Of a stretch of 64,000 bases of DNA, positions 25,930-35,534 are shown one piece after another. A program made the position numbers and the translations under genes. The stretch is from Candidatus Nitronereus thalassa. Lineage in GTDB: Bacteria > Nitrospirota > Nitrospiria > Nitrospirales > UBA8639. Below the pieces are notes generated by a model that was not told the origin of the DNA, made no database searches, and worked only from the letters and a program-made list of their open reading frames with translations. Within the stretch, counting starts at the first letter, position 1, and each line of letters starts with the position of its first letter. The stretch lies in the NCBI RefSeq assembly GCF_032191465.1, contig NZ_JAQOUE010000001.1, positions 1,674,001-1,738,000 of the forward strand, given 5' to 3'.

Positions 25930-26967
25930 ATGATTGATCAATCAATTATTCGGGTCCTTGTTCTTGGAGGGGGACAAGGCGGCACAGCATTATTAGAACT
26001 CTTCTTTCAACTTCCCCACATTCAGATTGTTGGCATTGTCGATACCAATCCGCATGCCCCGGGTTTACTAAAAGCCAAACAGTTACACATTCCCGTGTTC
26101 AGCAATTATATGCAGCTGAATAATCAAAAGGATGTTGACCTCATCGTTGATGTTACCGGGGACCCTGAGGTGTCCAAGTTTTTGCGTCAACAAAGAAATC
26201 CTACAACGGAAATCCTGGATGGTGCCACCGCGAAACTCTTCTGGGAAATCCTTGGGCATGAGAAGCAAATGGAGGGGTGTTTATTGCAAACGGAAAAGCT
26301 GGCCTCCATTGGTACCTTCGTCTCCAGTATTGCCCATGATGTGAATAATCCACTCTACATGATCCTCGGGCATGGGCAAAATATTGCTGAGGACACTGAA
26401 GAGCAATCGACAAAAGAATCGGCTCAATGCATTGTCGCGGCGACCAAACGCATTACAAAAATCTGTCGAGGTCTGACATTGTATTCCCGCGCACCCTCTC
26501 CTGAAAAAATGGAAATGGTCCATGTGAATTCACAACTTGATGAGGCATGGAATATTGCCAGTTTTGCAGCCAATCACCAAGATGTGATCATTGAGAAACA
26601 CTACGACTGCAGTGCCGCTATTCAGGCCAATCAGGATGATATTCTTCAGGTGTTGGTAAATTTAATAGTGAATGCCCTTCATGCAATGGAAGGAGTAGGA
26701 GTATTGACGTTGGCTTCTGTGTGCCAGAATGGGTCGGTCACTCTTCACATCGCGGATACCGGATCGGGAATCCCTGAGAATCATTTACCCAATCTTTTCC
26801 TTCCATTTTTTACGACCAAGCCCAAAGGGATGGGAACAGGGTTGGGCCTTTATTCCGCCAAATCCATCACGGAAAAATACGGGGGACAGATTTGTGTGGA
26901 GAGCGAGGTTGGAAAAGGCACGGCCTTTTCACTTCAATTTCCTGCAATTGAACACGCCCCAACGTAA
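25930..26967 (+). CDS. Rossmann-fold / histidine kinase fusion
   Basis: The start at 25930 (MIDQSIIRV) is supported by AGAGGTGGG just before it; an upstream frame adds 28 residues without domain content. Residues about 6-110 form a dinucleotide-binding Rossmann fold: VLVLGGGQGG, an acidic residue at the end of strand 2 (VGIVDTNP) and DLIVDVTGDPEV, like NAD-binding domains of oxidoreductases. A HisKA domain with His136 (SIAHDVNNPLYMILGH) and an HATPase domain (NLIVNALHAM, DTGSGIP, GMGTGLGL) follow. No membrane helix. The domain pairing suggests direct sensing of NAD(H) or another nucleotide, which is inference. Confidence 0.88.
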   Translation: MIDQSIIRVLVLGGGQGGTALLELFFQLPHIQIVGIVDTNPHAPGLLKAKQLHIPVFSNYMQLNNQKDVDLIVDVTGDPEVSKFLRQQRNPTTEILDGATAKLFWEILGHEKQMEGCLLQTEKLASIGTFVSSIAHDVNNPLYMILGHGQNIAEDTEEQSTKESAQCIVAATKRITKICRGLTLYSRAPSPEKMEMVHVNSQLDEAWNIASFAANHQDVIIEKHYDCSAAIQANQDDILQVLVNLIVNALHAMEGVGVLTLASVCQNGSVTLHIADTGSGIPENHLPNLFLPFFTTKPKGMGTGLGLYSAKSITEKYGGQICVESEVGKGTAFSLQFPAIEHAPT

Positions 26968-27004
26968 TCAACTGTTGTAGAGCTCCCAAAAGGGAGGGCC
27001 ACAT

Positions 27005-29479
27005 ATGGCCGGGACGTCCAGACAAGGCGGATTCACCAAAAAGCTCATTCTCTCGATGCTCTTGGTAGGACTTCTGCCTCTGCTTATTGGTTTGTCGTTG
27101 GCATTTTATTTTGGCATGCGAGAAATTCGCGAAGTGAATGGCGCCAATTTTCAGGCCCTTGCCGTGGAAACTGCCCGAAGGTTGGACCTTGTGGTAGTCG
27201 ACGAACAAACAAGGAACCAACAAATTGCCAAATTACCGGTAATTATTCAGGAACTGGAGAACCTTCGAGACCAAATCCAGCAGTTATCTCCTGAACAAGT
27301 TCAAGCTCGTCTTTCCAAGGAAGATGCCGCATGGAAGTCGCAAGATTCAACCTTTCAAGCCACAATAATTGAACATCCGCTCACCCAGACTCTCATCCGC
27401 AGCGTTCTTGGGACCAACACTGGGTTTTCATCAACTTCTTCTATGGTGGCACGGTCTGCCACTCGGGTGCTCTATGTGACCGATATCCTCGGCCGAGTGG
27501 TGGCGACGACCAATGCGAATGTGTCCTACCTCCATCAACAGTCAGACTGGTGGAAAGGGGCCTTTCACACTGGGGTAGGGAAACCCTATATCAGCAATTT
27601 AGAATTTGACGATTTATTGCGTACGTACACGTTTTCCATCGCGGTGCCGGTAATGGATAGTATTCGATACCGGGCCGTCGGCGTGTTACACCGCGTCTAT
27701 GATGCCAAAGAATTTTTCGCACCATCTATTGATGTGATTCATTTTGGGAAAACGGGCCATGTGATGCTGATGGATAGTGATGGCCGTGTGATTAGCTGTC
27801 CAATTCTCAACACTGGTGAAAAAATTGCCGACTCCCAATTAATTCCCTTGGTCACACCTCTTATCCCAGGATGGACCTTGGGCACCACCGACGGACATGG
27901 CGGCCAGGACCAGTCGATTATTGGATTCTCGGCCTTGCCAACAATGTCCAGGGTCATGATGGATTCGACAGGAAAGCCGTGGCATTTGTTTGTCTGGCAG
28001 TCTTCAGAAGAGCTGTTTGCGCCCGTATATAACCTACGCATTTGGATCGTTTCCTTTGGCCTTATTTCTTCGGTTCTGTTATTGATCCTTGGGGTTTTGG
28101 TGTCGAGACAAGTCGTCCGTCCCCTTCGTGATTTACAAAGTGCCGCCCAACGCATTGCCAATCGGGAGATGACAGATCCGATTACCATTAAGACCGGCGA
28201 TGAAATCGAGGATCTGGCAGAAGAGATTAATCACATGAATATGCAACTCCAGGCAGCGTTTTCCGGATTACTCAGCGAAGTCGAGACGAAGACACAGGAA
28301 GTCAAGTATCTCCGTGAATCCACTACTCAGATCCTCGAAGGAATTCCCGACCCGGTCATCATGGTAGATGAGCATCTCGATGTGAAGTATATGAATCAGG
28401 CTTTTATGCATGCGGCTGGACTTACAAATGGCTGGGGTGACAATCAAAATTTATTGCAATTGATTTCCCCGAGCTCACAAGAACAGCAGCAACTCCGCCA
28501 GGAGGTTCATAACTTGTTGGACCTTTCTCCCACTGATACTTCAGCGAACGGGGATGGAGAGACGCGTATGGCGAAACAAATTAATGATCCGCTCCTCCAA
28601 CATAACACCGATTCGCCTTCGGCCCACGAACACCTTCTCACCATCGAAAACCGGATTTTCCGGTACGACTGGTTCCCTGTCGGTCTTCGTCCAGGAGAAA
28701 ATCCCAAATATGGAATTTTGTTACGAGATACGACTGACGAAAAACGGCTCCAGGATCAACTCATAAACAGTGAAAAGTCGACCAGTTTGGGGGTTCTCTG
28801 TTCAGGCATTGGCCATGAACTCAACAACCCATTGGTCGGTGTCATTGGATTGGCCGAAGCCATTCAAGATGAGGAAGATGTACAAAAGGCTAAAAGTCAT
28901 GCCAAAGCCATTGTTCAGCAGGGCCAACGCATGGCCAAAGTGATACGAGATCTGGTCGGACAAATCAGGAATCAGGAAGCAGCGATTCCAACGGCTCTTG
29001 ATCTCAATGTGCATTTAGACCTGATTGTGCAATACATGAACGTCAAAGGGGACTATCCCGAGGTCACTATTCGGAAGGAGTACCACGATCTTCCTCCATT
29101 TTACGGGCAAACCGACGAAATACGCCTTCTATTTTTTCATGTGATCAAGAATGCGATCCAAGCCATGGAAGGGAAAGGTCTGCTCACCTTAAGAACTCAT
29201 ACCTCGGATTCAGGCAATATTGAAATACGGATTGAAGACACGGGTATCGGTATTTCACCAAATCTTCTGGCTAAGGTGTTTGACCCCTTTTTCACGACTA
29301 AGTTTCAAGGAGAGGGTAGCGGGCTTGGGTTAACCATTGTACAGAGGATTGTACAAAAATATGGAGGCCGGGTGGGATTGGAAAGTGTAGAAGGTCAAGG
29401 AACGCAATGCAGCATCATCCTCCCGGGCGAAAACCAGGCTCATAATAAGGAGGAGGAGGAGAAGGGAAATCTTGCATGA
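27005..29479 (+). CDS. Membrane histidine kinase, Cache-HAMP-PAS-HisKA-HATPase
   Basis: 824 residues. The first membrane helix is at about 14-36, followed by a large periplasmic double-Cache-type domain (about 40-345, with VLYVTDILGRVVATT and HVMLMDSDGRVI), the second helix at about 350-372, HAMP (about 372-425), PAS (about 440-590), HisKA with His604 (CSGIGHELNNPLVGVIG) and HATPase (IKNAIQAM, DTGIGIS, GSGLGL). The Cache domain points to an extracytoplasmic ligand. Its stop overlaps the start of the heme protein at 29476 (ATGA), implying translational coupling and joint function. RBS-like GGGAGGG precedes the ATG. Confidence 0.95.
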   Translation: MAGTSRQGGFTKKLILSMLLVGLLPLLIGLSLAFYFGMREIREVNGANFQALAVETARRLDLVVVDEQTRNQQIAKLPVIIQELENLRDQIQQLSPEQVQARLSKEDAAWKSQDSTFQATIIEHPLTQTLIRSVLGTNTGFSSTSSMVARSATRVLYVTDILGRVVATTNANVSYLHQQSDWWKGAFHTGVGKPYISNLEFDDLLRTYTFSIAVPVMDSIRYRAVGVLHRVYDAKEFFAPSIDVIHFGKTGHVMLMDSDGRVISCPILNTGEKIADSQLIPLVTPLIPGWTLGTTDGHGGQDQSIIGFSALPTMSRVMMDSTGKPWHLFVWQSSEELFAPVYNLRIWIVSFGLISSVLLLILGVLVSRQVVRPLRDLQSAAQRIANREMTDPITIKTGDEIEDLAEEINHMNMQLQAAFSGLLSEVETKTQEVKYLRESTTQILEGIPDPVIMVDEHLDVKYMNQAFMHAAGLTNGWGDNQNLLQLISPSSQEQQQLRQEVHNLLDLSPTDTSANGDGETRMAKQINDPLLQHNTDSPSAHEHLLTIENRIFRYDWFPVGLRPGENPKYGILLRDTTDEKRLQDQLINSEKSTSLGVLCSGIGHELNNPLVGVIGLAEAIQDEEDVQKAKSHAKAIVQQGQRMAKVIRDLVGQIRNQEAAIPTALDLNVHLDLIVQYMNVKGDYPEVTIRKEYHDLPPFYGQTDEIRLLFFHVIKNAIQAMEGKGLLTLRTHTSDSGNIEIRIEDTGIGISPNLLAKVFDPFFTTKFQGEGSGLGLTIVQRIVQKYGGRVGLESVEGQGTQCSIILPGENQAHNKEEEEKGNLA

Positions 29480-30066
29480 AAAATCCACGAGTCGGCATGT
29501 TCGGATTGGTCTTTCTGTTTACATGCTGGATGAATGCTTTCACAAGTGATGCAAAACGTACGGAACACATCCCCGGCATTCCCCCTGATGTGGTGGCGTC
29601 GTATATTCATTCCATCATCCAAGCTGATCGAACCATTTATTCGTCCTTCATTGTCAATCGCCTTCATGAAAATAAAATATTGGATGCAAACGAAGCATGG
29701 GAACAAACGAATTCTCTTCTTCTTCCTGCCCAATTCCTTCAAAAATCTGGAAGATTAGTGGCTGAGCATGGGACCGGAATTCGATTTCGATTGATCAGCT
29801 TATGGCCCATCTATGAACGAAATGGTCCTGTAACTGACTTTGAACGAAAGGGATTGAAAGCTGTAGAAAATAACCCAGATCAGCCGTATTCAGGAGTCAT
29901 TCAAAGTGGGAAGATTTCCTTTTTTCAAGCCATCTATGCTGATCAAGCAGTGACAGCATCCTGTGTCAATTGTCATAATACCCACCCACTCAGTCCCAAA
30001 CGAAATTTCAAACTGAATGACGTCATGGGAGCTATTGTCATTACCATCCCCTTACCAGACAAATGA
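29476..30066 (+). CDS. Exported mono-heme protein, Tll0287-like / DUF3365
   Basis: 196 residues with an N-terminal signal peptide. The body resembles the Tll0287-like (DUF3365, PF11845) sensor domain, and a single c-type heme site CVNCH lies at about 163-167, followed by NTHPLSP. Family proteins are periplasmic or N-terminal sensor modules of kinases and cyclases, thought to report redox or gas state. A GA-rich ribosome site (AAGGAGGAGGAGG) lies before ATG. The 4-base overlap with the kinase gene suggests it is the kinase's detachable periplasmic sensor. Functional link is inferred. Confidence 0.85.
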   Translation: MKNPRVGMFGLVFLFTCWMNAFTSDAKRTEHIPGIPPDVVASYIHSIIQADRTIYSSFIVNRLHENKILDANEAWEQTNSLLLPAQFLQKSGRLVAEHGTGIRFRLISLWPIYERNGPVTDFERKGLKAVENNPDQPYSGVIQSGKISFFQAIYADQAVTASCVNCHNTHPLSPKRNFKLNDVMGAIVITIPLPDK

Positions 30067-30833
30067 TAGAGAGGGCATGGAATACACAATCAGAACATAC
30101 ATGAGATCATCAACCTGAAAAGTTGTCACATTCCTTACTGGGTATTGCCACCCTCCTTGGTGATGGTCAACTAAGGGGGAAGGGCTGAGGCAAGATAATT
30201 TCACAGAAAAGGAGATTCTCTTAAATCCTGAAATCTAAACTGGGATGAGTCATGCTATCACCCCTTACTCTGAGCACTTTCCAGAAGAAATTCACAGTGG
30301 AAGTTTAGTTTGACCAGGGTGTGACACCTTGAAGACAGGAAGCCCGCGCCCTTTCACAAATGAAGCCTCGCAACTTATTGGCTTCCAAGAAGCCAATTGA
30401 TGGCTGGCCTTACTGGACGATTTTCGAACTTTTCGGATCAACGCTACTGGTCTCAACCTCAGTGAATTTGTTGCCGCTTAAGGGTATTTTGAAGCATATG
30501 GCGTTAGGTGATTGGCAAAGAAGTGTTCCAACCTTTGTAATAGAGAACAGGCATCCTTTTTAACAAGACATCATTCCTACATACCTTCCCTCCAATAGCC
30601 TTCTGGCCCGCTGATTAAGAGTCCAAAGCATCCCAACCCAGCGCAGCCTAGCGCAACCCAAGACACCGAAAGTTCAGAGGGTAAACATGAACCAAGGCAA
30701 TCCTGAAGTAGCTTGGTGTGCCTACGGTTGGCACCAAGTTGGCACCAAAGTACCCGATGGTTCCGCCACAATCTTTCCCTGAATTATCCCCCTGCAACCC
30801 GCTGACAGTTACGACATGCCGCAAAATTGTTAA
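30067..30833. other. Gene-poor, scrambled stretch within the island
   Basis: About 770 bases with no credible gene. Short palindromic and repeated words occur, such as GGTGTGACACC near 30317, and a 13-base AATTGATGGCTGG near 30397 that matches the start of the att-like repeat. The mix of composition and the adjoining reverse-transcriptase fragment suggest decayed mobile DNA. Confidence 0.45.
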
Positions 30834-31065
30834 ACCAGGAATTGGGCGAGGTCTCGACACCCCCTCGGGAAGCGGATCGAGCACGGGTTTGACTTTCGGG
30901 GCTATCACTTTAGCCCGACGGGGCTGACCGTCGCCCGGACGACGGTCGAACGGTTCGTCGCACGCGCCACCCCACTTTTCGAGCAAGAGCCGGGGGAGGC
31001 GTTCACCTCCGCCCGGTTCGGGTTGTACGTTCAGCGATGGGTCAGATGGGGGCGTTCAGCGAGTT
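30834..31065 (+). pseudogene. C-terminal remnant of a reverse transcriptase
   Basis: One frame reads KRIEHGFDFRGYHF, then TGLTVARTTVERFVARA, then RFGLYVQRWVRWG. This is the order seen after the catalytic domain in group II-type and related bacterial reverse transcriptases (…I-x-K-GFDFLGYHFSP-x-GL…VRRWVRW). Only this C-terminal part is present, without start, YADD box or ribosome site, and its GC is higher than that of its surroundings. It marks former mobile DNA inside the tRNA-bounded island. Confidence 0.65.
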
Positions 31066-31105
31066 GTGGGGATATTCATTTCCACTGGACCCATCCCTTG
31101 GTGTT

Positions 31106-31452
31106 CTACATATCGATCGTGTCCCAATAACCGGACGGTAAGGACCGCCGGTTATACCAGAACCCCAGCGACGCGCTGTACTGGTCTTCCTTGTTCCCGT
31201 TGAGCACTATGTTAGGGAATGCGCCGCCGGGGGTATGGGTGCGGGAGAGTTTTCTTTACATTGAAGGTTCCCATTGACGAGGGTATTGGAGCCGATTACC
31301 CCACCCCCGGAGTTCTTGAACGTTTGCATATCGCCATTGGAGACTGTGTCACTTAGTATAAACAAAATCCCATTCTCCTCTAGTTGCATGTTTCCGTTCA
31401 TAATGGTCGTACTAGTGATTGATACGCCCTTTGTTCCTTTCACTCGGTTCAC
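31106..31452 (-). pseudogene. Frameshifted repeat protein (NGN-[ML]-Q repeats)
   Basis: On the minus strand, three repeats spaced about 20 residues apart carry NGNMQ, NGDMQ and NGNLQCKENSPAP. A stop follows soon after, but the shifted frame continues with TPGGAF…VLNGNKEDQYSASLGFW up to a TAG at 31106-31108. The pattern NLQCKEN-x-PAPTGG…NGNKEDQC is familiar from exported parallel-beta-helix-like proteins, so one ancestral frame has been broken near CACCCATACCCC. The 5' end and signal peptide are missing. Confidence 0.6.
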
Positions 31453-31734
31453 AAAGCGTTTTGGATAGGTGGCAATTGCCGAAGGCCTCGCTCAAATAGT
31501 GGGAGAGGTATCTGTCGGTCCTCTACTCCGCAAGCTGCAGCTGACCAACTGGTTACGGATATGCCCCAGGCTCAAACTTTGCCACCACAGTTCATATCGA
31601 AGGGTTGTATGTTCATATAAATTTTGACAATTGAGGGAATTAGAGAATGCATTTTGAAACTTACCTTTAATTTTAGAAACAGGAAAATTCGGAGGGTTAC
31701 CGATTGCAGTGTAATCGAGTTGGAAGGTTTTCTG

Positions 31735-33051
31735 TTAATTCGTGTTGAAGGGGCAATTAATATTTCTTCCATCGGCCTTTTCTTTAGGAACAAGCCGGCA
31801 TCCTTTTAAGAACTGCTTTGAAGCTGTCATTAAAGCCAAAACTTTTTGTCGCCCATTCTCCGGATAAGACGAAGAAGCTTTTATTGAACGCTCATTCTCT
31901 CTTATTTTATCGAGAGTTTGCTTACGTGCTGCGTGAAAATCACCTGTACGAAGATAATTTCTTAGCATTTGGATATTTAACAAGATCTTAAAAGTCCGGT
32001 CATATCCTTGATAAGGGGTTTCCAAATAAGGAGAGACCTTTATAGCTTTTTCATAATCATTTAGTACATTTTCAAATCGCTCTTGTTCGACGACCAAACG
32101 AAGTGTATTGTTCGCCTCTTTTGTTAGGATTGTAGTACTCTCCTCCTTAGGTTCAAGTTTTAAAGCCCCAAGACCTAAATGGCTCTCAGCCAAATATGTA
32201 TGACTAATTCCATCGGTCCTATTGTCCCTCCAATTCTTCTGCGCTAAATATTGGTTCAGGTAATCGATACTTTTTTCATAGCGTTCCAAGTAATAACTTG
32301 TCATGCCGGCCAACAAGTGAACCAGTCCCTGCAGTCCCTCAGGGAGTTTAGGTATTTCTAGAACGACATTTTTATATTCGCCGCTCTTGGTGAGATGATC
32401 AGTTATTATGCCTTTCAATTGATTGGTTTGTTTGTCATATTCTGAGGCAATAAAATTCATGTTATCCTCAAAATTGACCTCAATTTTTGCGAGATTCCCG
32501 TTTTTATCAGAGGTTAAAACATCAATTTTTTTTTGGTGGGAAAGGTATTCTGCGTAATCTGATGTTAGGGCCATTAGGGGGAAATTTAATCGGGCATACT
32601 CCCTATATTGTGATACCTTGACCGAGGAATGGCTCAAGTGGAAACTAACGACGTATTGGTCTCCAAAGGATAAAATTTCTCCCCACACAATTAAGGGAAC
32701 TTTATATTGGCGAGCAACCTCTTCAGCCCCAATGTGCAAATCCCGATTCACCTTCTTTACGAGTTCCGAGTCCGGAATTCGAACTACTCCGATTTCATGG
32801 GGGAGTAGTTTAATCAAATTTAAGCTGAGATCGACTGCTAGACGTGATCCCATATCAGGATGGTCTACAGCGTGAAAATGCATGATTCCTATAGCTGGCC
32901 GCAGCTTATCTTGATCTATGAGTTCAGCAACTGGGTTGAGTCTAGGCGTGGCGGGAATAGCGGGTGAGTTTGAAAAACTACTAAAGGTCATAATTATCCC
33001 CAGAAAAGCCAAAATCTTTAAGAGATAAAATGAAGAAAATTTCCTATTCAC
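31735..33051 (-). CDS. Exported protein with TPR-like helical part, unknown function
   Basis: 438 residues. Signal peptide or anchor at about 8-30. Residues 45-160 look like a beta-rich domain (RPAIGIMHFHAVDHPDMGSR, then VPLIVWGEILSF), similar to domains of exported proteins that assemble a response value per request. Residues about 255-410 are helical with TPR-like spacing (YLERYEKSIDYLNQYLAQ, then ENVLNDYEKAIKVSPYLETPYQGYDR). AT-rich compared with flanking core genes. It lies 9 bases after the lipase-like gene at 33061 in the same direction, so the two form one operon inside the island. Confidence 0.7.
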   Translation of the reverse strand: MNRKFSSFYLLKILAFLGIIMTFSSFSNSPAIPATPRLNPVAELIDQDKLRPAIGIMHFHAVDHPDMGSRLAVDLSLNLIKLLPHEIGVVRIPDSELVKKVNRDLHIGAEEVARQYKVPLIVWGEILSFGDQYVVSFHLSHSSVKVSQYREYARLNFPLMALTSDYAEYLSHQKKIDVLTSDKNGNLAKIEVNFEDNMNFIASEYDKQTNQLKGIITDHLTKSGEYKNVVLEIPKLPEGLQGLVHLLAGMTSYYLERYEKSIDYLNQYLAQKNWRDNRTDGISHTYLAESHLGLGALKLEPKEESTTILTKEANNTLRLVVEQERFENVLNDYEKAIKVSPYLETPYQGYDRTFKILLNIQMLRNYLRTGDFHAARKQTLDKIRENERSIKASSSYPENGRQKVLALMTASKQFLKGCRLVPKEKADGRNINCPFNTN

Positions 33052-33060
33052 TAAAGGACC

Positions 33061-34494
33061 TCAGTTAGATGGTGTGTTTTCAATATTATGAATATAACTA
33101 CATATTGCGTCATCAATATTCTGATTATTGTTATTTTTCGGACAATTTTGATTCATTTTATACTGTCCCGCCCTTCTGAAAAAATGCTCGGCGAAGATTG
33201 GTTCGTTGAAACCGTATTCACGTACCCCGAGTGCATACAACGTTGTTTTAAGGTAAGTGCGCCTAATTTCTTGAATATCATCCTGAAAGTCACGTAATTC
33301 CACTTGTACAGATACGTAAGGGTCGTTGAGAAGACCTTTATATTCACCCAAAAAGATCCGCGAATTGAATTTTATATTATTCCCTTTGCCGGATGACCCT
33401 AAACCAAAAATCAATTCAATTGCCCCATGAAGTCTTTGCAACCCTAGTAAATATTGAGGATCTAATGTAGGCAGATTATTTGAATCGACACGAACGTTAG
33501 CCTTAGATTGCGTACCACTTAAACAATCAGAGTCTTTTATTCCTTGGTCACTGCAAATGGTTTGTAATTCACTTCTTATTGCTGCATCCAAGTGGTGCAG
33601 AAGGACGTATGACAATGAGGTCTGATCGGCATTGGGTGAGGCATGAGGGTATATCAAAATAGTATTTGCATACAATTGCTCTTGGGCATGTTGTTTTATT
33701 TTGGTAAAAGAGTGATGTTTCACATTTTTACCGGGACGGATAATTTTAGAATGGGTCCCATCCACATTTTCACAGGGGAATACCCCACAAGCACTCCACT
33801 CTGGAACCAATTCATCACCTATACCGGCATGAGCGTGTAAAGAAATACACCGATCGAGACCAGCGGATTCATAGCACTTAATGATCACACGTGTTACCCA
33901 TTCTCGTAAAAACCGGGTAATTACGTTGCTAGCCAATTCCATATCGGCAATTTGAACATTCAAGATGCTAACCCAATTGGCTTCTGGCACACCAAAATGA
34001 GGGGTGCCATATGTAAGGATCTTTTTTATTGGATGAAGAACATACTCCTGATCTTCTGAAATGAGGTGCAAAACTGCACCAACAATAACGAGTCCACCCA
34101 TACTGTGCCCAACAGGAAGAATGTTTGAATAACGTTTTGTATCGGCGAATAACTTGAGTTCAGCAGCCAAATATCGCCCTGTTTGGGGAATGTCATTTTT
34201 CGAATCCCACAACTCTGTAGGATAGCCGAATAACAAAATGTTATGCCCTTTCATTTCAGGGTCAGAGCACAAAAGACTAACTAGTTGGGTCCATGCGGAT
34301 CTATTTGTGGAATTAAAACCATGGACAAAAAGCAAAAGGCTACGGTTCCTTGGATTGTCTCGAACATAAATGCGTTTCGGGGTTCTATCGGAGTGGTGAG
34401 AGGTATCCTGGCTTAAGAAGCAATTTGTTTCGGCAAAACTCGGTGAAACTCCCAAGAAAAATGCTAATAAGAAGATCATTGAATTGAATATCAT
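33061..34494 (-). CDS. Exported alpha/beta-hydrolase, lipase-like
   Basis: 477 residues. The signal peptide (IFLLAFFLGVSPSFA) is cleaved near residue 22. The hydrolase core starts with LLLFVHGFNS (oxyanion strand), and the nucleophile Ser lies in PVGHSMGGLVIVGAV (near 130), with GTPHFG downstream, as in lipases and PGAP1-like esterases. The second half (about 290-477) is of unknown fold. Substrate is probably an acyl ester in the envelope. Gene is AT-rich and heads a two-gene operon with the TPR-like protein. Confidence 0.82.
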   Translation of the reverse strand: MIFNSMIFLLAFFLGVSPSFAETNCFLSQDTSHHSDRTPKRIYVRDNPRNRSLLLFVHGFNSTNRSAWTQLVSLLCSDPEMKGHNILLFGYPTELWDSKNDIPQTGRYLAAELKLFADTKRYSNILPVGHSMGGLVIVGAVLHLISEDQEYVLHPIKKILTYGTPHFGVPEANWVSILNVQIADMELASNVITRFLREWVTRVIIKCYESAGLDRCISLHAHAGIGDELVPEWSACGVFPCENVDGTHSKIIRPGKNVKHHSFTKIKQHAQEQLYANTILIYPHASPNADQTSLSYVLLHHLDAAIRSELQTICSDQGIKDSDCLSGTQSKANVRVDSNNLPTLDPQYLLGLQRLHGAIELIFGLGSSGKGNNIKFNSRIFLGEYKGLLNDPYVSVQVELRDFQDDIQEIRRTYLKTTLYALGVREYGFNEPIFAEHFFRRAGQYKMNQNCPKNNNNQNIDDAICSYIHNIENTPSN

Positions 34495-34663
34495 GGTAGG
34501 TTTAATTTTTACTTAAAATATGGCTCGCGAAAAATTTTTTTCGCAGTTTCTCATCACTAGTTTTATTGAGCCCTTCTTTAAAAGGGTAAAACCATGGTGA
34601 TCTGAGAAAACGGAACAACTTTAATATTGAAATTTTACCTTATTTAATCACCCAAAGTCATTC

Positions 34664-34942
34664 TTAAAGGAAGGTCTTTGTCACTGACAATAACTTCACA
34701 ATTGGGGTTTCTGGGGTCTGAAATAGGGCTTCAGGAAAGGCATTTACGGAGCATAAAAATAGGCGAATTTGATTGAGAAAGGTATTGGTGTCGAAGCTGG
34801 GACTGTGATGGAGGGAATTGCTCAACTCATTGATAACTTGGGCAATCTCCCGCTCCCTACCTGCATATTCTAAGATTGCCTCTTTGCCAGATTTTGCCTT
34901 TCTTCGCCTGAATTCGCACGAATTTGTCTGTATGTCTACCAC
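34664..34942 (-). CDS. Doubtful small gene (92 aa)
   Basis: Open frame from GTG at 34942 with AGGTG upstream. Mostly helical, with a basic N-terminus (EFRRRKAKSGKE) and a hydrophobic patch (IRLFLCSVNAF). No family recognised. It may be a remnant of a longer protein in a decayed zone, or chance. Confidence 0.3.
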   Translation of the reverse strand: MVDIQTNSCEFRRRKAKSGKEAILEYAGREREIAQVINELSNSLHHSPSFDTNTFLNQIRLFLCSVNAFPEALFQTPETPIVKLLSVTKTFL

Positions 34943-35534
34943 CTATTTAACACCTGGAAAATCGTTTAGAAATGAGGGGGGGGTATCTTCGGTCAGGGGG
35001 GTGGCTGTTTAGGGAACCCGACGACTTGCCATACATACCCCTCTCCCGAAACCTCTCGGCATTATAGCTTTGGTGCTTTCCCAAAAAATAGGAGATGACG
35101 TGCCCCCTTTATACCACCCAATGGTCTATGTTAGAGGCTTGAGTAAAAACGGATCGACCATGCGACGTCTTGACTTATCCATCAAACAATCCATAAGGAA
35201 GCTTGGATCTTAGACTTCTCAATCTAAGATACAGCCTAAGGATGGGGAATCCCTGGAGTCGCCCAAACGCCTTGATATAAGGAGGCTCTTCGCGAAGATG
35301 TGGAGGAACTCTGGTAGTAGAAAAGACGAGGAGACCTTTGAATGCCAAAGGGTGCTGATGGCGTATCAGCTGCTCCAATTTTTAACACAAATTTGGAACA
35401 GAGAGAAAAAAGTGAAGCGGAAATCCGATATTTCTTCTTGAAAGGATTAGAGCAGGAAAGAGGGAATTTGCGAACGGAAAGTTCGATTCCTGGTTGGTTT
35501 TACATTGCTAACCATTCAATATTATTGATGAAAT
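34943..35534. other. Gene-poor end of the island before tRNA-Gln
   Basis: About 590 bases with no credible gene. An 8-base hairpin, ATCTTAGA (35207-35214) with TCTAAGAT (35223-35230), lies in the middle. A plus-strand frame at 35342 runs into the tRNA and is not credible. No integrase gene is seen at this junction, where one would be expected. Confidence 0.5.

Noticed and set aside
35455-35500. AAGTTCGATTCCTGG resembling a tRNA T-arm on the plus strand
   Set aside because: No acceptor or anticodon arm can be built around it.
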